Assembly: GCA_036481345.1 (NCBI GenBank)
Contig: JAZGHU010000044.1
Location: 1-9,825 of the forward strand
Reading direction: 5' to 3'
DNA length: 9,825 bases
Origin: JAAOYC01 sp036481345
GTDB taxonomy: Archaea; Nanobdellota; Nanobdellia; Woesearchaeales; WJKL01
Shown here: in pieces, positions 1 to 6,017 of the stretch
Position numbering within the stretch: position 1 is the stretch's first letter
How the letters are laid out: each line of letters starts with the position of its first letter
Program-made: the position numbers and the translations under genes
The notes under the pieces: generated by a model
What the model saw: only the letters and a program-made list of their open reading frames with translations
What the model was told of the DNA's origin: nothing
The model's database searches: none

Positions 1-101
1 ATCTCTGTTAATTTGGCAATTTCCTCATCAGAAGGATGAATCAAAATTTTGCCATCTATACCAATACTTTCTATATCTCTTCTTTGTCTGCTCTCAACCA
101 T
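1..101 (-). CDS. 5' end of an unidentified protein (partial)
   Basis: This is the first 33 codons of a minus-strand gene that leaves the window at its left edge. The ATG is at 101-99 and the peptide begins MVESRQRRDIES, then GIDGKILIHPSDEE. The fragment is too short to assign a family. A TATA box at 155-162 with an upstream GAAGG element points to a transcription start near 130, which leaves a leader of about 30 bases. The frame stays open upstream to about 149, so an in-frame GTG at 116-114 is an alternative start. The segment ESIGIDGKI resembles ESGIDGKI in the small ORF at 3436-3552. Confidence 0.5.
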   Translation of the reverse strand, partial: MVESRQRRDIESIGIDGKILIHPSDEEIAKLTE

Positions 102-154
102 CTTACAATAAAACACCAGAACCCCCGATACTATATAATATAGAGTAAACTATG

Positions 155-167
155 TTTATAAACCTTC
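155..167 (-). promoter_or_regulatory. BRE/TATA promoter for the left-edge gene
   Basis: On the minus strand this reads GAAGGTTTATAAA, close to the boxes at 5976-5995 and 7472-7484. A start of transcription about 26-28 bases downstream falls near 130. The box sits in the short gap after the DUF483 stop codon. Confidence 0.6.
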
Positions 168-174
168 GTGAATT

Positions 175-840
175 TTAAGAGAATTCTACTGTTTTGCTTC
201 CAATCCTTACTTTACATTTTAATTCACGTACTAATTTCATTGCTAAAGTTGGTTCTAGTTCCATAATCATCTTTAATCTTCTTTTTGCAATGTTGATAGA
301 CTCTTCACATTTGAAAGAATGAGGAAAATGACTAAGTAAAACACTATCTTGATTTCTTTTCAAGATGTTTGTGTAAAAAGGAAAACTAAATCCTTCTGAA
401 TTATTTAATGCAGGAAGAATATAATCATTATCTAGTTTGCTTCTTTCTGGCTCGTTCTTGTAGAAAAAATCAACACAGCATTCAGGATATCCAAGATCTA
501 ATCCTAGTTCTCTGTAGTTGTCTTTCATTTCATGGACCCTTGCTTCAGTTGCTCTTGTTTCATCTTTTGATATGTAGACAAAGAACATCCCTCTTCTTGG
601 ATCATCAATCCTTGCTTTTAATCCTTTGTTAGAATATCTTTTATGAGAATCTGCTAAGATTACTTTGTATGGGGCTGTTTCATAGGTAAGATTGTGTCTT
701 CTGCAGAATTCTTTAACTCTGCCTATCTCATTATCATAAAATCCTTGTCTTACAACAGGCTTTTGGCCATACATCAAGTACATTATTTCAGTAGCTTTTG
801 TTATTGATCCAAAAACTTGCTTTAATGCTTCAATATTCAT
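175..840 (-). CDS. DUF483 family protein
   Basis: This 221-residue protein carries the hallmarks of DUF483, an uncharacterised family found mainly in archaea. It has LGYPECCVDFF at residues 116-126 (Cys121, Cys122) and, further on, HFPHSFKCEES at 171-181 (His171, His174, Cys178). The paired Cys and later His/Cys suggest a metal- or thiol-based site, but that is inference and no reaction is known for the family. In relatives, as I recall them, the second motif often reads PCS; here it is PHS. There is no signal peptide or membrane segment, so it is probably cytosolic. A TATA-like box at 863-870 centres 26.5 bases upstream of the ATG, which supports this start on a leaderless mRNA. The gene begins only 33 bases after the stop of the upstream phosphohistidine gene but appears to have its own promoter. 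Confidence 0.85.
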   Translation of the reverse strand: MNIEALKQVFGSITKATEIMYLMYGQKPVVRQGFYDNEIGRVKEFCRRHNLTYETAPYKVILADSHKRYSNKGLKARIDDPRRGMFFVYISKDETRATEARVHEMKDNYRELGLDLGYPECCVDFFYKNEPERSKLDNDYILPALNNSEGFSFPFYTNILKRNQDSVLLSHFPHSFKCEESINIAKRRLKMIMELEPTLAMKLVRELKCKVRIGSKTVEFS

Positions 841-862
841 ATAGAAATATAAGGAAAAAGGA

Positions 863-870
863 ATTTAAAT
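863..870 (-). promoter_or_regulatory. TATA-like box for the DUF483 gene
   Basis: The sequence ATTTAAAT is centred 26.5 bases upstream of the ATG at 840. That is the distance expected if transcription starts at the start codon. It lies just downstream of the stop codon of the preceding gene. Confidence 0.6.
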
Positions 871-873
871 GTT

Positions 874-2325
874 TTATGGAAAAGATGATATTTTCTTGAC
901 TGTGCCGTTTTTAGCGTCAACTTCTACTAAATCTCCATCTTTTAGAACTTTAGTTGCAACCTTTGTTCCAACTATACAAGGTGTTTCCATTTCTCTAGAA
1001 ACAATTGAAGCGTGGCAAGTCAAGCCGCCTTCATCAGTAACAATAGCAGCTGCTTTTTCCATTGCAGGAACAAAATCTGGAGTAGTCATTGATGTAACTA
1101 GAATATCTCCTTTTTCTACTTTTGATATTTCTTTTGCAGAAGCTAATACCTTAACTCTTCCTTTTGCATAGCCCATAGAAGCCACTTGTCCTTTTAATTC
1201 TCCTTCTAGCAATAATTTTGATTCTATTTTTTCTTTCACATCTCTTGCTTGAGCTAAGGTTAAATTGTAAAAAACATTGCCGAACAAAATGAATCCATAT
1301 CCATCTTTACGTTTGTTTATTTCTTTGACATCAACTTCTTTATCTTCTAACATATCCTGGATTTCCCAATAATAAGCTAAAGTTATTTCATCAATTGGAA
1401 GTCTTTTCTCCAATTCCTTAAAAAGTTTGTTTAGATTATATGCAACTTCAATAAGACAATCTATTCTAGTGAATCTTACAAGAGGAAGTTTTTGTGCATA
1501 TTCAATAAGTTTAAGGAATCTTTCATTAAATTGGAATTTTGAAATTGTCTGCTGCTTTTTTCTCTTAGTTATATCTCTAGCAAGCTGTATTTTTCTTAAT
1601 TGTTCTTGAGGATCATCTCCAATATTTTTTATTTCTTCTTTCAGATCGTCTAATGTCTGATAATCAAATACAAAACCATGGTCATTTATCCAAGCAAATC
1701 TTTCATGAACCTTATTTATCTCTTTAGAATCGATTGCTAATTCTAACAAGGCTTCTCTTTTCTGCTGCAATAATGAGGTTTCTTCAGGAGCAATCAATAG
1801 ATTAAGAACTTCTTGAAATTGAGAAAAGTTTTCTTTAGGATCGATATACTCCGAAAGTTCTTTTTCTAATTCTTTTAATATCCATTCCTCTGGACCCAAA
1901 GGAGGCCAAAGATGCCCCATTAATTTTAGTGAACGTTCTATAAACTCATTAAAAGTTTCAAGAAGTTTTTTATCATCCTCTTTGCTAAAATCTTTTTTCT
2001 TAACAGTTTCTGACCAAAGAATCATATTTTTAAAATCTTCTATAACTTTTTGAAGATACTCCTCAATAAAATCTTCATTTTCTTCGATCTCCTTCAACAT
2101 GATTGATTTAAGATTATTAAAATCATCTTCATCACTGTAAATATCATTATCTAAGACAACATGATCATATATTCTGTTATCAAATGAAAATTCTGGATTT
2201 CTTAATGAAGCTCCAACTCTTAAGATTGAATTAAATAAAGGAGAATTATGTCTCCTAACAATCTTAGAAAGTTTTTTCTGACTTAAATCAGGAATTTCTC
2301 TTTTGAAGATTATGTTTTCTTTCAT
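874..2325 (-). CDS. PEP-utilising enzyme mobile (phosphohistidine) domain protein without catalytic partners
   Basis: The C-terminal about 110 residues (375-480) form the swivelling phosphohistidine domain of PEP synthase, pyruvate phosphate dikinase and related enzymes. The signature is DEGGLTCHASIVSRE at 431-445, with His438 as the predicted phosphorylated residue, preceded by GDILVTSMTTPDFVP at 406-420. Residues about 180-370 are helical and resemble the linker before this domain in PEP-synthase-like proteins (LPIDEITLAYYWEIQDML at 309-326, then ..EINKRKDGYGF..). The first about 180 residues are acidic, helical and not recognised. The N-terminal ATP-grasp-type nucleotide-binding domain and the C-terminal PEP/pyruvate TIM barrel are both absent, so it cannot run the full reaction alone. 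It may pass phosphate between partners encoded elsewhere; the substrate is unknown. A TATA-like box 27.5 bases upstream supports the ATG at 2325. Confidence 0.85.
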   Translation of the reverse strand: MKENIIFKREIPDLSQKKLSKIVRRHNSPLFNSILRVGASLRNPEFSFDNRIYDHVVLDNDIYSDEDDFNNLKSIMLKEIEENEDFIEEYLQKVIEDFKNMILWSETVKKKDFSKEDDKKLLETFNEFIERSLKLMGHLWPPLGPEEWILKELEKELSEYIDPKENFSQFQEVLNLLIAPEETSLLQQKREALLELAIDSKEINKVHERFAWINDHGFVFDYQTLDDLKEEIKNIGDDPQEQLRKIQLARDITKRKKQQTISKFQFNERFLKLIEYAQKLPLVRFTRIDCLIEVAYNLNKLFKELEKRLPIDEITLAYYWEIQDMLEDKEVDVKEINKRKDGYGFILFGNVFYNLTLAQARDVKEKIESKLLLEGELKGQVASMGYAKGRVKVLASAKEISKVEKGDILVTSMTTPDFVPAMEKAAAIVTDEGGLTCHASIVSREMETPCIVGTKVATKVLKDGDLVEVDAKNGTVKKISSFP

Positions 2326-2348
2326 TCTATTTGCATTAAATTATCTTT

Positions 2349-2356
2349 ATTTAAAA
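2349..2356 (-). promoter_or_regulatory. TATA-like box for the phosphohistidine gene
   Basis: On the minus strand this reads TTTTAAAT, centred 27.5 bases upstream of the ATG at 2325. That fits a leaderless transcript. Confidence 0.55.
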
Positions 2357-2374
2357 TCTTTGTGGAAATGATGG

Positions 2375-2389
2375 CCCTAATAATAAGGG
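2375..2389 (-). terminator. Possible weak hairpin after the metallopeptidase unit
   Basis: A 4-bp inverted repeat (CCCT...AGGG, 7-base loop) lies 8 bases past the stop codon at 2397. No long T tract follows it, so a terminator role is only a guess based on position. Confidence 0.2.
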
Positions 2390-2396
2390 ATAGAAT

Positions 2397-2642
2397 TTAG
2401 TTCTGATAAAGTTGGCTCTGATTTAATATGTCTTCTACATTGGGCTTCTTATATCTAATCTCTTCTTCCTGCTTAACTTGTTCTGCTACTCTGCCTTGAT
2501 ATTCTCTATCTTGTAAAGCATAATTAAACTTGGCATTATGGGCACTATGTAAATTATTAACATCTACTAAAGGGATTGTTTTGTAATTACATGCATTTAA
2601 TTTATTTGCAAGTGCTTTTTCAGACGCATATGCTGGGCTCAT
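2397..2642 (-). CDS. Small uncharacterised protein, last gene of the metallopeptidase unit
   Basis: This 81-residue protein matches no family I recognise. It begins MSPAYASEKALANKLNAC and is hydrophilic, with a mixed N-terminal half and a charged C-terminal half (EQVKQEEEIRYKKPNVEDIL). It has no membrane segment and a single Cys (Cys18). Its ATG overlaps the stop of the metallopeptidase gene in an ATGA arrangement, and a near-perfect SD, AGGTGAT, sits 5 bases before the ATG. The two proteins are therefore almost certainly made from one transcript with coupled translation. A partner, substrate or inhibitor of the peptidase would fit this context, but nothing in the sequence decides among these. 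Confidence 0.75.
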   Translation of the reverse strand: MSPAYASEKALANKLNACNYKTIPLVDVNNLHSAHNAKFNYALQDREYQGRVAEQVKQEEEIRYKKPNVEDILNQSQLYQN

Positions 2643-3433
2643 AATATATCACCTACTCTGATGTAAGTTTTGACTAAATCTTTCCAAACATCTATTGCCT
2701 CTCTTCCCCGCTGTATCAAACTTAAAACATAATCTAATGCAACATCATGGATTCCATTCTGGGCTGGTCTGTCCAATAATATTGCTGTTGATAAATTAGC
2801 GATATTCTCTTCTTTTATCTTTTTCATCCAAGCTAATGAAAATGCAAATGCTTTTGCTTCTTCATCTCTTTCGTTTTCTAATCTTCTTGTCAAGACATGT
2901 CCTAATTCATGCCCTAATATGACCATCACTCTATCTAGTGTGTCTTTTCTGACAAAGACTTCTGACATTAATCCAAGATGTTTTCTATTTATTGCAAATC
3001 CAACAACATTTCTTGGATGTATTTTTTTCATCTCTTCTTCTGAAATAAGATGGATTATAACATCATCTGGAAAACTTCTTCCAGTTACTTTGAAAAATGC
3101 ATCTTCTACAAAGTCTTTTATTTCAGCTGATTCTCCAACAAAGGCGCTCATTGATCTTTGAGGATTTAGGAAATCATCAACAACTCTTGAATATGTCTGA
3201 CTTACTCTTTTGAATTCTCTATAAGTATCTTCATAAACTTCATTTTTTGTGTTTTCAACATAATCAGGACCAATATCAAAATTATTAGCAGATGGTTCTG
3301 CTGCAATCATATAATCTATACCTGATTTGCCACCAGAATAACCTTTTTCACTATTATAAGAGTTCACAAGACTATCTATAGAATAATTTCCATGACTTTT
3401 ACAGCTATATCCGCATCCACTAGAATATTTCAT
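2639..3433 (-). CDS. HExxH zinc metallopeptidase, M78/ImmA-IrrE-like
   Basis: This 264-residue protein has a clear zinc peptidase core: LGHELGH at residues 173-179 (ligands His175 and His179, catalytic Glu176). DEEAKAFAFSLAW follows at 190-202, where Glu191 or Glu192 is the likely third ligand. The order HELGH, then E-A-x-x-F-A about a dozen residues on, is typical of the M78 (ImmA/IrrE) type, although the rest is divergent. Residues 1-40 are rich in Ser, Gly, Tyr and Cys (Cys7, Cys11, His14), look disordered or metal-binding, and are not part of the usual family. There is no signal peptide, so it probably acts in the cytosol. ImmA-type peptidases usually cleave a repressor, but no HTH gene is adjacent here. 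The ATG at 3433 follows an AGGA element 8 bases away and also has a TATA-like box 27.5 bases upstream, so it may be expressed both within the operon and on its own. Confidence 0.85.
   Translation of the reverse strand: MKYSSGCGYSCKSHGNYSIDSLVNSYNSEKGYSGGKSGIDYMIAAEPSANNFDIGPDYVENTKNEVYEDTYREFKRVSQTYSRVVDDFLNPQRSMSAFVGESAEIKDFVEDAFFKVTGRSFPDDVIIHLISEEEMKKIHPRNVVGFAINRKHLGLMSEVFVRKDTLDRVMVILGHELGHVLTRRLENERDEEAKAFAFSLAWMKKIKEENIANLSTAILLDRPAQNGIHDVALDYVLSLIQRGREAIDVWKDLVKTYIRVGDIL
2648..2654 (-). promoter_or_regulatory. Strong Shine-Dalgarno for the 81-residue gene
   Basis: AGGTGAT on the minus strand matches seven consecutive bases of the archaeal SD consensus GGAGGTGAT. It lies 5 bases before the ATG at 2642, inside the 3' end of the metallopeptidase gene. 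Confidence 0.8.
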
Positions 3434-3435
3434 TT

Positions 3436-3552
3436 TTACTTTCCTGGTGTAAATCCACTTATAGAGCTAGTGCTAGTCTGAACTGAGTTAATCTTTCCAT
3501 CTATTCCAGATTCACACATCTGAAACCTTAAACTTGAGTCAAACCATACCAT
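3436..3552 (-). CDS. Possible 38-residue protein ahead of the metallopeptidase
   Basis: An ATG-to-TAA frame of 38 codons begins MVWFDSSLRFQMCESG, continues with IDGKINS and ends in a Ser/Thr-rich tail. Its stop is separated from the metallopeptidase ATG by two bases, the spacing expected of a translated operon gene. Two things support it: that spacing, and the resemblance of ESGIDGKI to ESIGIDGKI in the left-edge gene, which also starts MV. One thing counts against it: a TATA-like box at leaderless distance from the metallopeptidase lies inside it. No family is recognised. Confidence 0.45.
   Translation of the reverse strand: MVWFDSSLRFQMCESGIDGKINSVQTSTSSISGFTPGK
3457..3464 (-). promoter_or_regulatory. 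Possible internal TATA box for the metallopeptidase gene
   Basis: CTATAAGT on the minus strand is centred 27.5 bases upstream of the metallopeptidase ATG, the leaderless distance seen at other genes here. It lies inside the 38-codon ORF. Either that ORF is not real, or the peptidase has a second promoter. Confidence 0.4.
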
Positions 3553-3573
3553 TTTTACATACATTAATCTAGA

Positions 3574-3591
3574 TGTGACTAAAATATCACA
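3574..3591. promoter_or_regulatory. Operator-like palindrome TGTGA-N8-TCACA
   Basis: Two perfect 5-bp arms flank the AT-rich spacer CTAAAATA. On the minus strand the spacer reads TATTTTAG, centred about 30 bases upstream of the ATG at 3552, so it could itself be a TATA element with a repressor site across it. The binding protein is unknown. Confidence 0.4.
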
Positions 3592-3599
3592 CTATAGAG

Positions 3600-3620
3600 T
3601 ATAAGCATTCTAAGCTTATA
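3600..3620. repeat. Inverted repeat TATAAGC-N7-GCTTATA
   Basis: Perfect 7-bp arms with a 7-base spacer overlap the candidate minus-strand TATA box at 3615-3622. It could be a regulator site controlling the metallopeptidase unit. Confidence 0.5.
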
Positions 3621-3622
3621 AA
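3615..3622 (-). promoter_or_regulatory. Candidate TATA box for the metallopeptidase unit
   Basis: On the minus strand this reads TTTATAAG within GTTTATAAGC. A start about 26 bases on falls near 3592, giving a leader of about 40 bases before the ATG at 3552. Other AT-rich boxes nearby make the choice uncertain. Confidence 0.45.
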
Positions 3623-3626
3623 CACT

Positions 3627-3646
3627 AGTGTATAAAAGTGTATAAA
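3627..3646. repeat. Tandem 10-bp direct repeat AGTGTATAAA
   Basis: Two exact, abutting copies of AGTGTATAAA occur here, and the first overlaps the palindrome ACACTAGTGT at 3622-3631. They lie upstream of the minus-strand TATA box and may bind a regulator. Confidence 0.5.
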
Positions 3647-3753
3647 TCTGAGACAAAAAAGTCATAAATATTTTTTATCGACGGGGTTTTTAGCTATTAA
3701 ATAGCTGAATTCTTACAATACGGGGCTTGTGTTACTACTTTTAAGATACTACA

Positions 3754-3773
3754 AACCGAAAGATTTATAAAGG
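3754..3773 (+). promoter_or_regulatory. BRE/TATA promoter for the 448-residue repeat protein
   Basis: The box aaccgaaagatttataaagg has its TTTATAAA centred 28.5 bases upstream of the ATG at 3796. It differs at one base from the box at 5976-5995, which sits at the same distance from its own ATG. The match and spacing make this the most convincing type of promoter in the window. Confidence 0.8.
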
Positions 3774-3795
3774 TGTAATATGTCTAAATACTAAG

Positions 3796-5142
3796 ATGAA
3801 AAAAGATTTTGAGCCTTCTGAAGAAGAACTAGAATTAGAAAGAAAGCTTGAATCATTAGAACAAGAATTCTCACAATATCAAAAAAAAGCAGAAACTCAG
3901 GGAATAGCTATAGATCTTCCTGAAGCTGAACCAGGAGTAATTGAAGATGGCGAAATAGAAGCAAAGGAACAAGAAGAAAAACCCAGAAAAAGGATGTTTG
4001 ATCCATTTAATAAAAACAAAGAAAAAAAAAGAATTGGAGAACTAGAATCAGGGATTGCTACATATCAAAAAGTGGGAGTAAAATTAGATGATTCCTTATA
4101 TAATGAAGATAATGAAGTAAATATATTTAGTGAACCAAAACAAGATGAAGAAATTAGAAAAGTAGGAGAAGAATTCTCAAGATATTATAATGAAGCGATA
4201 AAGTGGGATGTTCAAATAGATCTTCCTGCTGTTGAATTAGATGAATCTGAAAAAGAAAGAGGAGAACATAATATTTTCGAAGATCATGATAAAAAAAGAA
4301 GAATTAAAGAATTTAAAACATGGATTGATCTTTATAAGAAAGTAGGAATTACACTGCAAGATGCTGAACCTGTTCTACAAGAGACTGAACCTGTAAAACC
4401 AGTTGAAATTTCTAAAACAAGAGATGATTATTTAAAAGAATTGAAGACTATTTTAGATAATTTTGATCCAGAGGAAGGCATTGATAGTTATGAAATTACA
4501 TCACCAATAATCGAGAGTGGTTCTGAATCCTTAGCAGTAGAAGCATTAGAGATGATTCTTGGAAAAAGTTTAGAAACACAAAGATTTAGTATGTATCTAG
4601 ATTGTGAGGCAGAATTTAAAGAAGAATGGCCTGTTTATTTAGAATTAAAGAAAATTATTACAGGAGTAGAAAGAGATTATTGCATTGAGGAAGGCATAAA
4701 AAGAATTGATGAAATAGATGAAAATAACCTTTCAGTATCAAAAGAATATCCAATCAGCCCATTTGTTGTATCAGGTTCAGAACATGCAACAAAAAAAGCA
4801 CTGAAAAAAATCGCAACTATAAGTTTAGAAAAAGATAAACTTGGTTTTTATAGGAATAATAGGGAAATAGCAGAATCAAAATGGCCAGGAATCAGTGATG
4901 ATATACTTACAGAAGAACAAAAACAATCTTGTATTGAAGAAGGTTTCAGAAGAATAGAAGAAGTAGCTGAGTCAAATGTTAAGATTGGCGTATATAATAT
5001 AACAGATCCATTTATCCTTGGAGGATCAAGAACAGATGCAATAAAAGCATACGAAAGGATGGAAGAATTAGAATTTAAAGGACTTTACAAATTCAAAGAA
5101 ACCTTTGAAAGAGAGTGGCCTGGAATTCTTGATAATAATTAA
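3796..5142 (+). CDS. Uncharacterised acidic protein with two sets of internal repeats
   Basis: This 448-residue protein is highly charged, has no signal peptide or membrane segment, and matches no family I recognise. Two repeat sets are visible. Set A has two copies (about 10-98 and 117-189): each runs EFSxY, IDLPxxE, a Lys/Arg patch, then LYKKVGITLxD or TYQKVGVKLDD. Residues about 8-34 of copy one look like a coiled coil. Set B has three copies starting at Tyr232, Tyr318 and Tyr400. Its pattern is Y-x-I-x-x-P-[FI]-[IV] then GS, a helix ending in A-x-x-x, then EWP or KWPGI; the first two copies also have CIEEGxxRI (296-303 and 379-386), and the third ends just after WPGI. A linker at 219-225 reads ILDNFDP, shared with the next gene. 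The layout suggests a scaffold or binding protein (inference). The next gene starts 30 bases downstream on the same strand. Confidence 0.8.
   Translation: MKKDFEPSEEELELERKLESLEQEFSQYQKKAETQGIAIDLPEAEPGVIEDGEIEAKEQEEKPRKRMFDPFNKNKEKKRIGELESGIATYQKVGVKLDDSLYNEDNEVNIFSEPKQDEEIRKVGEEFSRYYNEAIKWDVQIDLPAVELDESEKERGEHNIFEDHDKKRRIKEFKTWIDLYKKVGITLQDAEPVLQETEPVKPVEISKTRDDYLKELKTILDNFDPEEGIDSYEITSPIIESGSESLAVEALEMILGKSLETQRFSMYLDCEAEFKEEWPVYLELKKIITGVERDYCIEEGIKRIDEIDENNLSVSKEYPISPFVVSGSEHATKKALKKIATISLEKDKLGFYRNNREIAESKWPGISDDILTEEQKQSCIEEGFRRIEEVAESNVKIGVYNITDPFILGGSRTDAIKAYERMEELEFKGLYKFKETFEREWPGILDNN
4451..4470 (+). repeat. 20-bp sequence shared with 5384-5403
   Basis: ttttagataattttgatcca occurs here and again at 5384-5403 in the next gene, in the same reading frame, encoding the tail of the LDNFDP motif region. 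It suggests a shared segment between the two genes. Confidence 0.7.
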
Positions 5143-5144
5143 CT

Positions 5145-5167
5145 TTTTAAATACGTTTATCTGAGGT
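5145..5167 (+). promoter_or_regulatory. TATA-like box and SD before the 245-residue gene
   Basis: TTTTAAAT at 5145-5152 is centred 24.5 bases before the ATG, slightly short for a leaderless start. GAGGT at 5163-5167 lies 5 bases before the ATG at 5173 and matches the SD consensus. The SD favours co-transcription with the upstream gene, but a separate promoter is possible. Confidence 0.5.
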
Positions 5168-5172
5168 ATTTT

Positions 5173-5910
5173 ATGGGAAAAGAAGACTATTATATGGAGT
5201 TAACCAATGAAAATGGAAAGGTTGTAGCAAAAGGTCCGAAAAGAACAGTATTATTTTTTCTTAATGCAATAAAACAAGGGTGGGAACATATTCTTGAATT
5301 ATATGATTTAGATGAAGTAACTACAGAAAAGAGAATATACAAACAAATTCCAGACGCAGACGTTTTATTAGAATCAATACAAGTTTTAGATAATTTTGAT
5401 CCAATAGATAGAGATTTAGAAAAAGAATTAGCAAGAATCTTAACAAGATTTGTTAAATTCCCTGAAACAGATGAACATCATTTGATGACAGTTTACATGA
5501 CAGACCTATTCAAAAGATTTAGTCTAAATCAGGAAAGAGAAGATACTTGTGAAGAAAGAGTAAATGAATATGATTCTTTTAGAAACAGTGCAGATTACAT
5601 AACTGTTGCTTATGGCTTGACAAGTAAACCAGCTTTAATCTTAACAAGAGCAGAAGCAGAGCAATTAAAAAAGAAGTTTGCAACAGGAAAAAGAAAAATG
5701 AATCTTGATGATCTTACTAAAAGAGCAAAATTATTTTATGAATCTGCTTCAGCTGCAGCAGATCAAGTTCTAACAGACGATTTCATGGTATTAACTAAAA
5801 GAGATGAAATTAAATGGAGACAAAGAGAAAGAGTCAATAGAAAACTAGCAAGAGATTATGATAAATGTCTAGAAATCTTAAGAACAGTTAATTATCAATG
5901 TTTTAATTAA
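5173..5910 (+). CDS. Uncharacterised 245-residue protein
   Basis: No family is recognised. The N-terminus YYMELTNENGKVVAKG (6-21) looks like a short beta hairpin and closely resembles YYLMEVLNENKEVVGA at the start of the membrane protein at 8987-9823. A helix-rich body follows. Residues 71-77 (VLDNFDP) match ILDNFDP in the preceding protein, and 20 bases of the underlying DNA are identical. The C-terminal part (155-235) is basic and helical, with many Lys and Arg (KKKFATGKRKMN, KRDEIKWRQRERVNRKLARDYDK), so nucleic-acid or protein binding is possible but unproven. There are no membrane segments. The GAGGT SD 5 bases before the ATG supports this start, and the 30-base gap to the previous gene suggests one transcript. 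The ATG is the first after the upstream stop. Confidence 0.8.
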   Translation: MGKEDYYMELTNENGKVVAKGPKRTVLFFLNAIKQGWEHILELYDLDEVTTEKRIYKQIPDADVLLESIQVLDNFDPIDRDLEKELARILTRFVKFPETDEHHLMTVYMTDLFKRFSLNQEREDTCEERVNEYDSFRNSADYITVAYGLTSKPALILTRAEAEQLKKKFATGKRKMNLDDLTKRAKLFYESASAAADQVLTDDFMVLTKRDEIKWRQRERVNRKLARDYDKCLEILRTVNYQCFN

Positions 5911-5960
5911 TTATTTCAATCACTATTCTGTGAGATCTCAAGCACGAGCCAATGTAACCA

Positions 5961-5970
5961 CTCTATAGAG
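5961..5970. promoter_or_regulatory. Perfect palindrome CTCTATAGAG upstream of a promoter
   Basis: This 10-bp palindrome lies 15 bases upstream of the BRE/TATA box of the 6018 gene. Its half TATAGAG recurs at 139-145, 3460-3466 and 3593-3599, always in promoter regions. It may be an operator or activator site. Confidence 0.4.
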
Positions 5971-5975
5971 ACTAT

Positions 5976-5995
5976 AACCGAAAGGTTTATAAAGG
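5976..5995 (+). promoter_or_regulatory. BRE/TATA promoter for the 251-residue gene
   Basis: The box aaccgaaaggtttataaagg matches 19 of 20 bases of the box at 3754-3773. Its TTTATAAA is centred 28.5 bases before the ATG at 6018, so the mRNA is probably leaderless. Confidence 0.8.
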
Positions 5996-6017
5996 AGAGA
6001 ATTATCATAATTACAAG

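Noticed and set aside
869..1171. Open frame on the plus strand of 100 codons
   Set aside because: It is the antisense of the conserved phosphohistidine domain, whose TCHAS motif and reading frame are clear.
2919..3161. Open plus-strand frame of 80 codons
   Set aside because: It lies opposite the HELGH metallopeptidase core, and no promoter or SD is seen.
3692..3706. AGCTAT-TAA-ATAGCT hairpin upstream of the 3796 gene
   Set aside because: It lies upstream of the promoter with no gene ending before it on that strand, so a terminator or riboswitch role is not supported. It may be chance in AT-rich DNA.
3681..3728. Two CGGGG-containing patches in an AT-rich gap, similar to CGGGGG near 122-128
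   Set aside because: They were considered as parts of a structured RNA, but I could not build a stable fold or a tRNA or C/D-box pattern around them.
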